Source: Elstera cyanobacteriorum
Lineage (GTDB): Bacteria > Pseudomonadota > Alphaproteobacteria > Elsterales > Elsteraceae
Reading direction: 5' to 3'
DNA length: 64,000 nt
Assembly (NCBI RefSeq): GCF_002251735.1
Contig: NZ_NOXS01000022.1
Span: 2,460 to 66,459, forward strand
In this document: positions 26,000 to 34,382 of the stretch, one piece after another
Layout: each line of letters begins with the position of its first letter
Numbering within the stretch: position 1 is the stretch's first letter
Program-made: the position numbers and the translations under genes
Notes under the pieces: model-generated
Databases searched by the model: none
What the model was told of the DNA's origin: nothing
What the model saw: only the letters and a program-made list of their open reading frames with translations

Positions 26000-26973
26000 C
26001 AGCGCTTCTCCGCCAGGCGAACGCGCGGGTCGAGCGCCGAATAAAGAATATCGACCAGTAGGTTGATCGTGATGAACATTGCCACCACGACCATCAGGTA
26101 AGCGACCACCACAGGCCGGTCGAGCTTATAGATACTGTCGATGATGAGCTTGCCGGACCCGGGCCACGCGAAAACGGTTTCGGTCACGGTCGCAAAAGCC
26201 ACCAACTGCCCGAACTCCAGCCCCGTCACGGTAACGATGGGCACCAGAATATATTTCAGCACATGCACCCCAATAATGCGGCGTTCCCGCAGCCCTTTCG
26301 CACGGGCGAATTTCACGAAGTCGAGCACCAGCGCCTCGCGCACCCCGGCGCGGGTCAGGCGGATCAGTAGGGCGGTTTTGAACAGCGCGAGATTGACGGC
26401 GGGGAGCAGCAGATGCCGCCAACCGTCGAGGGTGACGAGGCTGGTCTTAACGCCGAAAATCTCCCCGACCGCCCCCCGCCCATTGGACGGCAGCCAGCCC
26501 AGCAGCACGGCGAAAACCCAGACCAGCATCATGCCCTGCCAAAAACTCGGCAGGCTGAAGCCGAAAATCGAGGCGGTAACGATCGTCCGATCCACCGGCC
26601 CCTCGCCGCGCAAGCCCGCCAGCAGCCCCAGCGGAATGCCGATACCAACCGCCAGCACTAAGGCGACGAACGCCAGTTCCAAGGTTGCGGGCAACCGATC
26701 CAAAATCAGCGAAATCGACGGTTCATTGTAAACGAAGCTGCGCCCGAGATCGCCGTGCAGCGCGTTCCAAAGGAAGGTCGCATATTGCACATGCAGGGGC
26801 CGGTCGAGACCGAGCATGGCAACCGCGCGGTCGCGTTCCGCTGCCGAAGCATCGGGATCGATCAGCAGCAGCGTCGGGTCGCCGACGCCATAGAGCCCGA
26901 TGAAGACGATGAAGGACACCGCCAGAATGACGATACAGCTTTGCAGCAATCGCCGGATGATGAAGACGAGCAC
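25999..26973 (-). CDS. oligopeptide ABC transporter permease (DppB-like)
   Basis: A permease of 324 residues, first gene of the transporter operon. Seen: MLVFIIRRLLQSCIVILAVSF (first membrane helix), YATFLWNALHGDLGRSF, PATLELAFVALVLAV, and the EAA loop FVKFARAKGLRERRIIGVHVLKY cut here to its core ARAKGLRERRI. The GTG at 26973 is preferred because AAGGA lies 9 bp upstream; a TTG three codons earlier is too close to that site. The operon order is DppB, DppC, DppD, DppF, CocE-like, binding protein, CapA. Confidence 0.9.
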   Translation of the reverse strand: MLVFIIRRLLQSCIVILAVSFIVFIGLYGVGDPTLLLIDPDASAAERDRAVAMLGLDRPLHVQYATFLWNALHGDLGRSFVYNEPSISLILDRLPATLELAFVALVLAVGIGIPLGLLAGLRGEGPVDRTIVTASIFGFSLPSFWQGMMLVWVFAVLLGWLPSNGRGAVGEIFGVKTSLVTLDGWRHLLLPAVNLALFKTALLIRLTRAGVREALVLDFVKFARAKGLRERRIIGVHVLKYILVPIVTVTGLEFGQLVAFATVTETVFAWPGSGKLIIDSIYKLDRPVVVAYLMVVVAMFITINLLVDILYSALDPRVRLAEKR

Positions 26974-27119
26974 GGCCCCCAATCCTTATTTTTTATTGGT
27001 TAGGTGAAACCCCACGACAGATCATTGCCCAGCGCGGCGCAGTAACGGAAATCGTTTGTTCTGATGGGGCTATTAGGAGAAATTATCTGCCCCAAACCGT
27101 GCTGGGAGAGGCGCTGCCG

Positions 27120-28055
27120 ATGGAAAATCTGACCCTGACCCTCCGTCACCTTCGGGTGTTCCGGGCGATCATGGCGACCGGATCGGCCACAGCGGCGGCC
27201 GACCGGCTGGCGATCACGCAGCCCGCCGTTAGCCAGCAATTAGCCCAACTCGAAGACGCCCTCGGCCTTAAGCTCTTCGAGCGTAAAGCGGGCCGTCTGA
27301 TCGCTACCGATCCCGCCGTCGAACTGCATCGGGAGGTGGCGAACGCCTTCGACAGCATCGAGCGGATCGTCAATCTCGCCAGCCGTTTGAAGGCCGATGC
27401 CCCGGCCATGCTGCGCATTGGGGCAGCCCATAGTTTGGGCGTGCAGATCTTGCCGCAGATTTGCGGCGCTTTTGCCGAGCGCTATCCGGCGCTGGCCTTC
27501 GATCATCAGGGCGGGCTTTATGCCCTGCTCGCGGGGCAGGTAGCCTCGGGCGCCCTCGATCTTGCCATTTTGAAACTGCCGATGACCCACCCGGGCACCA
27601 GTGTGTTGCGGCGCTTCGAAGCCCGCTCGGTCTGCATTATCCCGGCGCGCTATCCACTTGCCCAGCGGCAGGGGCCGTTGACGCCGGAAGACCTGCGCGA
27701 TGTGCCGCTGGTGATGTTGCGCCGCAATAGCCCCTTCCGCCACGATCTTGAGCAGGCCTTGCTGGCCGCAGGGGTGACGCCGCGCATTAAGGCGGAGGCG
27801 ATGACCGTCGCCACTTGCTGCGGTTTCGCCTCGGTCGGGCTTGGGGTCGCGGTCGTCAATGAATTGATGGCGACGCAGTTCGAAGGCCCGGCGGTCGTAA
27901 TGCGGCCATTGCATTTTGACGGCGGCCCGCAGATTTTTGATATCATCGTTCCCGCTGGGGTAACGCCGCCCCCCTTGGTTAGCGAATTTGCCGATTTTAC
28001 GGTGCGCTGGGTGGAGGATAGCCTTACCGCGTTTCGGCAACGCCACGGTATCTGA
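27120..28055 (+). CDS. LysR family transcriptional regulator
   Basis: A 311-residue LysR regulator: N-terminal helix-turn-helix (LRHLRVFRAIMATGSATAAA, then AITQPAVSQQLAQLEDALG and LFERKAGRL), followed by a periplasmic-binding-fold effector domain from about residue 90 to 295. ATG 27120 follows GGGAGAG by a good distance; an in-frame GTG lies seven codons upstream. It is divergent from the peptide transporter operon across about 145 bp, the normal position for a LysR protein controlling that operon. The inducer is unknown. Confidence 0.92.
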   Translation: MENLTLTLRHLRVFRAIMATGSATAAADRLAITQPAVSQQLAQLEDALGLKLFERKAGRLIATDPAVELHREVANAFDSIERIVNLASRLKADAPAMLRIGAAHSLGVQILPQICGAFAERYPALAFDHQGGLYALLAGQVASGALDLAILKLPMTHPGTSVLRRFEARSVCIIPARYPLAQRQGPLTPEDLRDVPLVMLRRNSPFRHDLEQALLAAGVTPRIKAEAMTVATCCGFASVGLGVAVVNELMATQFEGPAVVMRPLHFDGGPQIFDIIVPAGVTPPPLVSEFADFTVRWVEDSLTAFRQRHGI

Positions 28056-28256
28056 CCCCCAACACGACACATAGCCGTCATGCTTACTGTAAGCGGGAAG
28101 CCCCTTGCCACGGAGGTAGGAAAGACGCATAGTGAACCAGTTAACTTTGCTACTGGGTTATGTCCGGCTCCGGCCGCGTTTTCCCCGTCGTGACTTTGAT
28201 GCCCGTGCTGCATGTTGCGCCGGGTAGCTCCAACGGGAATACCCCAGGAGGCACTT

Positions 28257-28469
28257 ATGTCGAATACCGGTACCGTGAAATGGTTCAACAGCACTAAGGG
28301 CTTCGGTTTCATCCAGCCTGACAATGGTGGCGAAGACGTTTTCGTTCACATCTCGGCCGTGCAGCGTGCCGGCCTGTCGGATCTGAACGAAGGCCAGAAG
28401 ATTAGCTTCGAACTCGTGCGCGATCCGCGTAAGGGCAAGACCTCGGCGGATAACCTCCGCGCGGTCTAA
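28257..28469 (+). CDS. cspA: cold-shock domain protein
   Basis: A 70-residue single cold-shock domain protein, a cytoplasmic RNA/DNA chaperone. Seen: [18 protein letters not shown] with RNP1 KGFGFI, and RNP2 VFVHIS. AGGAGG lies 5 bp before the ATG. The untranslated leader may be long, because about 200 bp separate it from the LysR stop and no other gene lies between; long leaders are common for cold-shock genes. A strong hairpin follows. Confidence 0.95.
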   Translation: MSNTGTVKWFNSTKGFGFIQPDNGGEDVFVHISAVQRAGLSDLNEGQKISFELVRDPRKGKTSADNLRAV

Positions 28470-28493
28470 GCTATCCTTCAGTCGGATGCTTTT

Positions 28494-28525
28494 AGGGCGG
28501 CGGCATGGGTTCATGCCGCCGCCCT
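28494..28525 (+). terminator. hairpin between cspA and infA
   Basis: A perfect 14-bp stem, AGGGCGGCGGCATG and its complement, with a GGTT loop, followed by TTGCTTTT. It should end the cspA transcript. It lies only 16 bp before the infA ATG, so infA must either rely on read-through or have a promoter inside this short space or stem. Confidence 0.75.
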
Positions 28526-28541
28526 TGCTTTTGGGAAAAAA

Positions 28542-28817
28542 ATGACAAAAGAAGAATTTATCGAGTTCGAAGGGCACGTCGTCGAAGTGCTTCCCGATGG
28601 CCGCTTTCGCGTGAACTTGGAAAACGGGCACGAAATCATCGCCTATACGGCAGGCAAAATGCGGAAAAGCCGCATCCGTTCGCTGGTCGGCGATCGCGTG
28701 ACAATCGAAATGACGCCCTATGATCTGACCAAGGGGCGCATCACCTATCGGCATAAGGACGAAAAATCGTCCGGGGCGCCCGGCAGTATCCGCCGCCCAC
28801 CCCCGCGCCGCCGCTGA
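28542..28817 (+). CDS. infA: translation initiation factor IF-1
   Basis: A 91-residue OB-fold protein with the IF-1 pattern: [34 protein letters not shown], and [28 protein letters not shown] cut here to its core [13 protein letters not shown]. Canonical IF-1 of 72 residues ends at RHK; here 19 more residues follow, rich in Arg, Pro and Ser. No strong ribosome site is seen before ATG 28542 (GGGA at the hairpin foot). Its 3' end abuts the pseudogene region. This may be a second, auxiliary IF-1 copy; the rest of the genome would tell. Confidence 0.93.
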   Translation: MTKEEFIEFEGHVVEVLPDGRFRVNLENGHEIIAYTAGKMRKSRIRSLVGDRVTIEMTPYDLTKGRITYRHKDEKSSGAPGSIRRPPPRRR

Positions 28818-28829
28818 CCGACGGTTGCC

Positions 28830-29176
28830 TGCGGAAGACGTTCTTGCAGCGCCCGTTGCGCAGATAGCGGTCTTCCGACAGTGATAGGCAGAACGCCAGA
28901 ACCCGCCGATCCGAGGTTGGATCGCGCCGGTCCACCCCGTACACGGCATTGGCAGCCGCGTTCAACGGCCCCGGATCACGGCATTGCATGATCTGATCAT
29001 GCAATGCCTGCCACGTGGTGAGACGATTGCCCCTCATCTGTCAGCAGCCCAGGGTGCCAGATGCTCTGGTCGCCGGATGCGGGCACATTGGTATAGGCCT
29101 GCAGGCGTTGTCCTGCAGCGGCCAATAAAGGGGCGGCGAAGCTGACTATGGCAGCGCTGTCCAAACCGCCACTTAG
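28830..29176 (-). pseudogene. remnant of asparagine synthase / lasso-cyclase-like gene
   Basis: Two pieces in different frames on the minus strand. The first (29176 to about 29040) reads LSGGLDSAAIVSFAAPLL and then QRLQAYTNVPA, the ATP-pyrophosphatase loop of asparagine synthetases. The second (about 29037 to 28830) reads YGVDRRDPTSDRRVLAFCLS then EDRYLRNG, the C-terminal block of the same domain, in the form seen in lasso-peptide B proteins and other AsnB-like enzymes. Between them a frameshift and loss of well over 100 residues are evident, and both ends are missing. It directly abuts the IS481 remnant. Confidence 0.7.
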
Positions 29177-29869
29177 ATGTTTAGTCCCAGCATAGGGTTG
29201 TGTGGCTTAACGATGAAAACGTCCGGCTTGTTTTTCCAGAGTTCTTGGACGGCTTCCTATGGTGTTTTGAACTTTAATGCCTTGATCTGCTAGGCAAAAT
29301 TATATGCAAAGGGCCAATCACGGACATGGCAGCGCAACTCGTTGATCGAAGCGTATTGGAATAACTTGACCGTCGCTTCCTTGATTGTTCGAACTATGCG
29401 TTCTGCCTGGCCGTTGGTCCAAGGGTGATACGGCCTGGTCAAACGATGCTCGATGTTATTCTCACGAGCAACACGACCGAAGATGTGGGGAAAGTCAGGC
29501 CGGTGCCTTGCTCGCGCTGAACGAACTGGACGCCGTTATCAACGAGGATCGCGTGGACCTTGCAGGGTACGTGGCGGATCAAAGATTTCGGGAACTCTGC
29601 GGCTGCCGGCTTGGTGGCCCTGTGATAGATGCGGGCGAACACTAGCTTGCTGGTTCGGTCCACCGTAACGAACAGAAGCCCTTGCCACCTTCGTAGCGCG
29701 ATTCGGCGATATCGATATGGAAATAGGCGATCTCGTAGCTCTTGAACTTCTTCGGCTTTTCCCTAACGCCTTTGGGCAGGCGAGAGATGCTGTGGCGGTC
29801 CAGGCAACGGTGCAGTGACGACCGCGTCAAAGGCGGGTGTCCCTGAGGGCGACGAGCGACCTCCTCCAT
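29173..29869 (-). mobile_element. degraded IS481 family transposase
   Basis: Reading on the minus strand across three frames recovers an IS481-type transposase: LTRSSLHRCLDRHSISRLP, YFHIDIAES (first Asp), VDRTSKLVFARI, ILVDNGVQF (second Asp), ENNIEHRLTRPYHPWTNGQAERI cut here to HPWTNGQAERI (Glu), and the end PHNPMLGLNI. Frameshifts lie near 29665 and 29490, and two in-frame TAG codons near 29240-29280 break the C-terminal part. No terminal inverted repeats were identified. The element cannot be active. Its stop overlaps the first codons of the asparagine-synthase remnant. Confidence 0.85.
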
Positions 29870-30090
29870 CAGCGTGAGTGCGCCTGCTGCCCCATCCTTC
29901 GGGATCAGGATTTCCGCTCCAAGGATCTCAACCAGAAATACAAAATGCCACCGCCTTGCGAGACTGGCCAGCGATGGGAGGGGGTTACGAATTACCGCTA
30001 GTAGCTCTCAGCAGCGCTGAAAGATGCTAGGGCTTGGTTTTTGATGCTTCGCAGAACAGGGTGAATGGCCTACTAGGGTCGACGCATAAC

Positions 30091-30127
30091 AAAAAAGCCT
30101 CTTGGGTTGATAACCCAGAGGCTTTTT
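30091..30127. terminator. intrinsic terminator after tRNA-Val
   Basis: A run of A, a stem GCCTCTTGGGTT paired with AACCCAGAGGC (one bulged T), a short GAT loop, and a run of T. It lies 3 bp beyond the 3' end of tRNA-Val on the minus strand and would work in both directions. Confidence 0.85.
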
Positions 30128-30130
30128 GAA

Positions 30131-30205
<75 letters not shown>

Positions 30206-30329
30206 TCACTGCGTCGTGAGGCCCGCTTTGTACGAAGATGGGCCGGGGCTGTCAAGCAGCGAAACGCTCGGGTGTCCCGAGTGATCCGGTTGTGCCTGCC
30301 TGCCGTACCGAAGGCAGGAGGATTTTGCG

Positions 30330-31043
30330 ATGATACGGCAGGTTTTGGCGGCACTAGCCATCTGTCTCGGGGGGCTGATCAGCCTTCCGGCGGCGGCGAC
30401 TTCGCGCGAAATTTTCTTTACGGTGGAGCGGAACGGCACGCCGTTCGGCACCCATAGCCTGCGGTTCGAAACGACCCCACAGGCACTGACCGTCTCGGTC
30501 GCCATCGATCTGAAGGTCGATTTCGGTCCCATTACGGTGTTTCGCTATACCCACCGCAATCGCGAGGTTTGGACGGCCGGGGCGGGCGGTCTGCGTCTCG
30601 CCGCGCTCGACACGCAGACCGATGATGATGGCGCGACGTTCCGCACGGCGGGCGTGGCGCTCGGGCAGGGCTTCCGGCTGAGCGAGGGAGAGGCGACGGG
30701 CGTTTTACCGGGGGATATCGTCCCGACAAGCTATTGGCACCGCGCCAGTTTGGAGCGCCGCGCCTGGCTCGATACCCAAAGCGGGCGGCTGCGGCAGGTG
30801 CGTGTTCAGCCGCTGGGGCCCGAGAGTGTGACGGTGGCCGGTCAACCCGTCACCGCCAACCGCTACCGGGTAACGGGCGATCTTGAGATGGATCTTTGGT
30901 ATCTGCCGAACGGCGAATGGGCGGGGCTGGAGTTCTCGGCGCGCGGTTCGCTGATCCGCTATCGGCGCCAAACCCCGGCGGATGTCGCGGTTCTGCCAGA
31001 AGGGGTGAAGCCCGCCCCGGCCCTGGCCTCGGCGGCCCCATGA
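30330..31043 (+). CDS. DUF6134 family exported protein
   Basis: A 237-residue protein with a signal peptide (hydrophobic core LAALAICLGGLISL, cleavage near PAAAT, about residue 24) and a beta-rich mature part that fits DUF6134: REIFFTVERNGTPFGTH, FGPITVFRYTHRNREVW, then SYWHRASLERRAWLDTQSG cut here to SYWHRAS, and LDLWYL-type LEMDLWYLPNGEWAGLEF. The end overlaps the photolyase start by ATGA. AGGAGG precedes the ATG. Function unknown; an envelope role is inferred from export. Confidence 0.7.
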   Translation: MIRQVLAALAICLGGLISLPAAATSREIFFTVERNGTPFGTHSLRFETTPQALTVSVAIDLKVDFGPITVFRYTHRNREVWTAGAGGLRLAALDTQTDDDGATFRTAGVALGQGFRLSEGEATGVLPGDIVPTSYWHRASLERRAWLDTQSGRLRQVRVQPLGPESVTVAGQPVTANRYRVTGDLEMDLWYLPNGEWAGLEFSARGSLIRYRRQTPADVAVLPEGVKPAPALASAAP

Positions 31044-32590
31044 GCGGCGCGCTACGGCTGGTTCTCGGCGATCAACTGACGCCTCATCTGTCGGCGCTGC
31101 GCGGGATTGATCCGGCCCACGATCTGATCCTTATGGCGGAGGTGCAGGCGGAGGCGACCTATGTGCGCCACCACCCCAAGAAACTCGGTTTTTTCTTTGC
31201 GGCGATGCGACACCATGCCGAAGCGCTGCGGGCGGCGGGGCATAGGGTGCGCTACTTTCGGCTCGATGATACCATGCCCTGTCACAGTCTTGGCGAAGCC
31301 ATTGCCCGCACTTTGGCGGAGGGTAGGTACGGGCGGCTGATCGTCACCGCGCCGGGGGAATGGCGCCTGCTGGCCGAGGTGGAAAGCTGGGCCGCGCGGT
31401 TTGGTCTGCCGGTCGATATCCGGCCCGACGATCATTTTCTCTGCACGCGCGAAGAATTTGCCGCTTGGGCCAACGGACGCAAAGGCCTACGGATGGAGTT
31501 CTTTTACCGCGATATGCGCCGCCGCACCGGGTTGCTGCTGGCTGCCGATGGCGCGCCGGAGGGCGGCAGTTGGAATTACGATGCGGAAAACCGGGGAGCT
31601 TTGCCCGAAGCCATCCCCGCGCCGGGCCTGTTTCGCGTTCCGCCCGATGACGAAACCTGCGCGGTTCTCGCCCTGGTTGCCGAGCGCTTCCCTGATCATT
31701 TTGGCGACCTGGAAGGCTTTGACTATGCCGTAACGCGCAGCAATGCCGAGGCGGCGTTTGAGCATTTTTGCCGCCACGCCCTGCCGCAGTTTGGCACTTA
31801 TCAGGACGCCATGCGGCAGGCCGGGGGAGCGGAGGGCGATGTGCTATTTCACGCCCGCATCGCGCTTTATCTCAATGTTGGGCTGCTCGACCCCTTGCAG
31901 GCCTGCCGCCGGGCGGAGGCGGAGTATCGCGCCGGGCGGGTACCGCTGAATGCGGCGGAAGGGTTTATTCGCCAGATTATCGGCTGGCGGGAATATGTTC
32001 GGGGTATCTACTGGCTGAAAATGCCTGACTATGCCGCCGTCAATTATTTTGAGGCCCGGCGCCCGCTGCCCGATTTCTTCTGGTCGGGGGAGACCGATCT
32101 AAACTGTTTGCGGCAGGTGATCGGCCAGACCAAGCGCACCGCCTATGCCCATCATATTCAACGCCTGATGGTTACCGGGAATTTCGCGTTGCTGATCGGT
32201 GCTGATCCGGCGGCGGTGGCCGAATGGTATTTGGCCGTTTATGCCGATGCGGTGGAATGGGTTGAACTGCCGAATGTCGTTGGCATGGCGTTATTTGCCG
32301 ATGGCGGGACGATGGCCAGCAAACCCTATGCGGCCAGCGGCACCTATATCGACAAAATGTCGAACTATTGCCGCCGCTGCCGCTTCGATCCTGCCAAGAA
32401 GAACGGCCCGAAAGCCTGCCCGTTTAATTACCTCTATTGGGATTTTCTGATGCGCAACCGGGAAAAGCTGCGGGGTAACCCTCGGCTCGCCATTCCCTAT
32501 CGCACGCTCGATAAACTGCCTGAGGCACGCCAAGCCGCGATTGCCGAGGATACGCGGCGGTTTCTAAAAACACTTGGGGAGGCCGCATGA
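31040..32590 (+). CDS. FeS-type cryptochrome/photolyase (PhrB/CryPro)
   Basis: A 516-residue photolyase-related protein of the iron-sulfur (FeS-BCP) group, associated with repair of (6-4) photoproducts. Seen: LRLVLGDQLTPHLSAL, the PHR-like flavin domain with FIRQIIGWREYVRGIYW (about residues 311-327), WVELPNVVGMALFADGG, and the cluster cysteines: one in LNCLRQV (about residue 355), then YCRRCRFDPAKKNGPKACPFNY near the C-terminus (read as C, C, C). The start at 31040 overlaps the previous stop. First of three coupled genes with an SDR and a SnoaL-like protein. Confidence 0.9.
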   Translation: MSGALRLVLGDQLTPHLSALRGIDPAHDLILMAEVQAEATYVRHHPKKLGFFFAAMRHHAEALRAAGHRVRYFRLDDTMPCHSLGEAIARTLAEGRYGRLIVTAPGEWRLLAEVESWAARFGLPVDIRPDDHFLCTREEFAAWANGRKGLRMEFFYRDMRRRTGLLLAADGAPEGGSWNYDAENRGALPEAIPAPGLFRVPPDDETCAVLALVAERFPDHFGDLEGFDYAVTRSNAEAAFEHFCRHALPQFGTYQDAMRQAGGAEGDVLFHARIALYLNVGLLDPLQACRRAEAEYRAGRVPLNAAEGFIRQIIGWREYVRGIYWLKMPDYAAVNYFEARRPLPDFFWSGETDLNCLRQVIGQTKRTAYAHHIQRLMVTGNFALLIGADPAAVAEWYLAVYADAVEWVELPNVVGMALFADGGTMASKPYAASGTYIDKMSNYCRRCRFDPAKKNGPKACPFNYLYWDFLMRNREKLRGNPRLAIPYRTLDKLPEARQAAIAEDTRRFLKTLGEAA

Positions 32591-33345
32591 CGCATCTCTG
32601 GATCACCGGCGCCAGCCAAGGCATTGGACGGGCGGTGGCCCTTGCCGCCGCCGCGCGCGGCTGGACCGTTTCGGCAACAGCGCGCAGCGCAGCGGGGCTT
32701 GAAAACCTTGCGGCGGAGAGTGGTGGGCGCATTCAGGCCTTCCCTGGCGATATTACCGACCGGGCCGGGCTGGCAGCGGTCGTCGCGGCCATCGAAGCCC
32801 AGCGCGGCCCCATCGACATCGCTGTGTTGAATGCCGGAACCCACGAGCCGACCGATGGTGCCGCCTTCGATGCCGCCGTTTATGATCATTTGATCAAGGT
32901 TAACCTGACCGGAACGGTCAACTCGCTGGCGGCGGTTTTACCGGGGTTCACCCAGCGCCGGGCCGGGCGGGTGGCGCTCGTTTCCTCCGTCGCGGCCTAT
33001 CGCGGGTTGCCGAAGGCTGGGGCCTATTGCGCCAGTAAGGCGGCGGTAACGGCGTTGGCCGAGTCGCTGCGGTTTGACCTTGCGGCCGTTGGGGTGACGG
33101 TTCAGGTGGTCCATCCTGGGTTCGTGCGCACACCGCTGACCGACCGCAACCGCTTCGCCATGCCGTCCCTGATCGAGCCGGATGAAGCTGCGGCGCATAT
33201 TCTGGCAGGCTTGACGAGCAGCCGGTTCGAAATCGCTTTTCCCCGAGGGTTTATCAGCATGCTGAAATTGCTTCGACTTTTGCCCTATCGGCTCTATTTT
33301 CCGCTCGTCGCCCGCCGCACGGGGGTTTCTTCGGGGTTTGAATAA
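32587..33345 (+). CDS. short-chain dehydrogenase/reductase
   Basis: A 252-residue classical SDR: cofactor loop TGASQGIGRA at the N-terminus, NAG at about residue 81 (LNAGTHEP), a catalytic Ser region VALVSSVAAYRG and the catalytic YCASK (about residues 143-147). The C-terminal 25 residues are hydrophobic and basic (SMLKLLRLLPYRLYFPLVARR), suggesting membrane association. ATGA overlap with the photolyase and TAATG overlap with the next gene show coupling. Substrate unknown; a lipid substrate is a guess from the tail. Confidence 0.88.
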   Translation: MTHLWITGASQGIGRAVALAAAARGWTVSATARSAAGLENLAAESGGRIQAFPGDITDRAGLAAVVAAIEAQRGPIDIAVLNAGTHEPTDGAAFDAAVYDHLIKVNLTGTVNSLAAVLPGFTQRRAGRVALVSSVAAYRGLPKAGAYCASKAAVTALAESLRFDLAAVGVTVQVVHPGFVRTPLTDRNRFAMPSLIEPDEAAAHILAGLTSSRFEIAFPRGFISMLKLLRLLPYRLYFPLVARRTGVSSGFE

Positions 33346-33776
33346 TGACCGCGCCGGATATTGAGCCATTTCAACGCTATCTTGAAACCCTAACCCCGCA
33401 CACCGTGGGGGGGCTCGGCGTTTTGGTGGCGCGCGACGTGCGGTTTATCGATCCGTTTCACGATGTGAGCGGCGCAGTGGCGATGGAAAAAGTGTTTGCC
33501 GCAATCTTTACCTCTCTCGCCAACGTCCGGTTTACTGTCACTGACCGTGCTTGGTCGGGAAGCGCTTGGTACTTGCGCTGGCGCTTCGAAGGCGAACGGC
33601 GCCAGGGCAGCCAGATCATCGCTTTCGATGGGATGAGTGAGATTTATTTCGACGATGACGGCAAGGTCCGCTTCTATCGCGACCATTGGGATGCCGCGCA
33701 AGGGCTTTACGAGCGGTTACCGTTCATCGGGCCTATCCTGCGCTGGCTGCGGCGACGGATTGCGGACGGGGCTTAA
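33345..33776 (+). CDS. SnoaL-like / NTF2 family protein
   Basis: A 143-residue cone-shaped NTF2-like domain: an early YLETLTPHTVGGL helix, a DVRFIDPFHDV strand, ITVTD-type VRFTVTDRAWSG, and FDGMSEIYFDDDGKVRFYRDHWDAA, of which the key part is the Asp-rich turn and RDHWD. A basic C-terminus (ILRWLRRRI) follows. Proteins of this type occur next to FeS photolyases and SDRs in light-stress clusters. Enzymatic activity cannot be assigned. Confidence 0.78.
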   Translation: MTAPDIEPFQRYLETLTPHTVGGLGVLVARDVRFIDPFHDVSGAVAMEKVFAAIFTSLANVRFTVTDRAWSGSAWYLRWRFEGERRQGSQIIAFDGMSEIYFDDDGKVRFYRDHWDAAQGLYERLPFIGPILRWLRRRIADGA

Positions 33777-33785
33777 TCGCCGCCG

Positions 33786-34382
33786 CTATTGGCCGACGGC
33801 GGCAAAGGGTTCGACCAATGACAGGGCAGCGCGTGCCGGTTCCTTACGGAAAAACAGCGTCACTTCGCCAATCTCGATCCCGAATTTCGAAACGCGGGCG
33901 CGGTTGATCAGCGTTTCGCGGTCCGCCAGGAACATCCAATCGTTAAAAGTCACGCGCCACGTGCCATCGCCCACCTTTAGGTTCAAGTCATATCGCCAGT
34001 TCAAGGCTTTACCGTAGGCGAGGCCGGTGGCCGTGCCGACGACATCATCGGCCCGGCCCTCGTAAGTATGCTCGTCTTTCTTGACGATGGTCCAGACGCG
34101 GCGGTCTTTCTCCCCGTCGCCATAGGTGAAATCTTCGTCCAGGGTAAGGGTTTTCCCGTCCCAGGTGCCGGTGATTTCAACAATGAAGTCGCGGCGCAGG
34201 TTGCCGAAACGATCTTCGAAAATTCCCCAGGCTTTGGTCCGGCCGTTGAAATAATCTTCAACGACAAAACGCGGTTTGGTATCGGCAAAATCTTGCGGTT
34301 TCATCGTGCTGCATCCTGCGAGCAAAGCGAGGGCGCCAAGGACGAGGGCGGCGGGGGCGGCGAGAAGCCAGCGGCGGGACAT
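33786..34382 (-). CDS. DUF3833 family lipoprotein
   Basis: A 198-residue lipoprotein: signal ending LALLAGC (lipobox LAGC, Cys at about residue 23), then the DUF3833 pattern with PRFVVEDYFNGRTKAWGIFEDRFGN (key part YFNGRTKAWG), DEDFTYGDGEKDRRVW and NWRYDLNLKVG. It faces the photolyase operon tail to tail. Its first 82 bp overlap the 3' end of the MFS gene in another frame, so the two are co-transcribed. The family accompanies photolyase and cyclopropane-fatty-acid-type genes in other bacteria; its biochemical role is unknown. Confidence 0.85.
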   Translation of the reverse strand: MSRRWLLAAPAALVLGALALLAGCSTMKPQDFADTKPRFVVEDYFNGRTKAWGIFEDRFGNLRRDFIVEITGTWDGKTLTLDEDFTYGDGEKDRRVWTIVKKDEHTYEGRADDVVGTATGLAYGKALNWRYDLNLKVGDGTWRVTFNDWMFLADRETLINRARVSKFGIEIGEVTLFFRKEPARAALSLVEPFAAVGQ

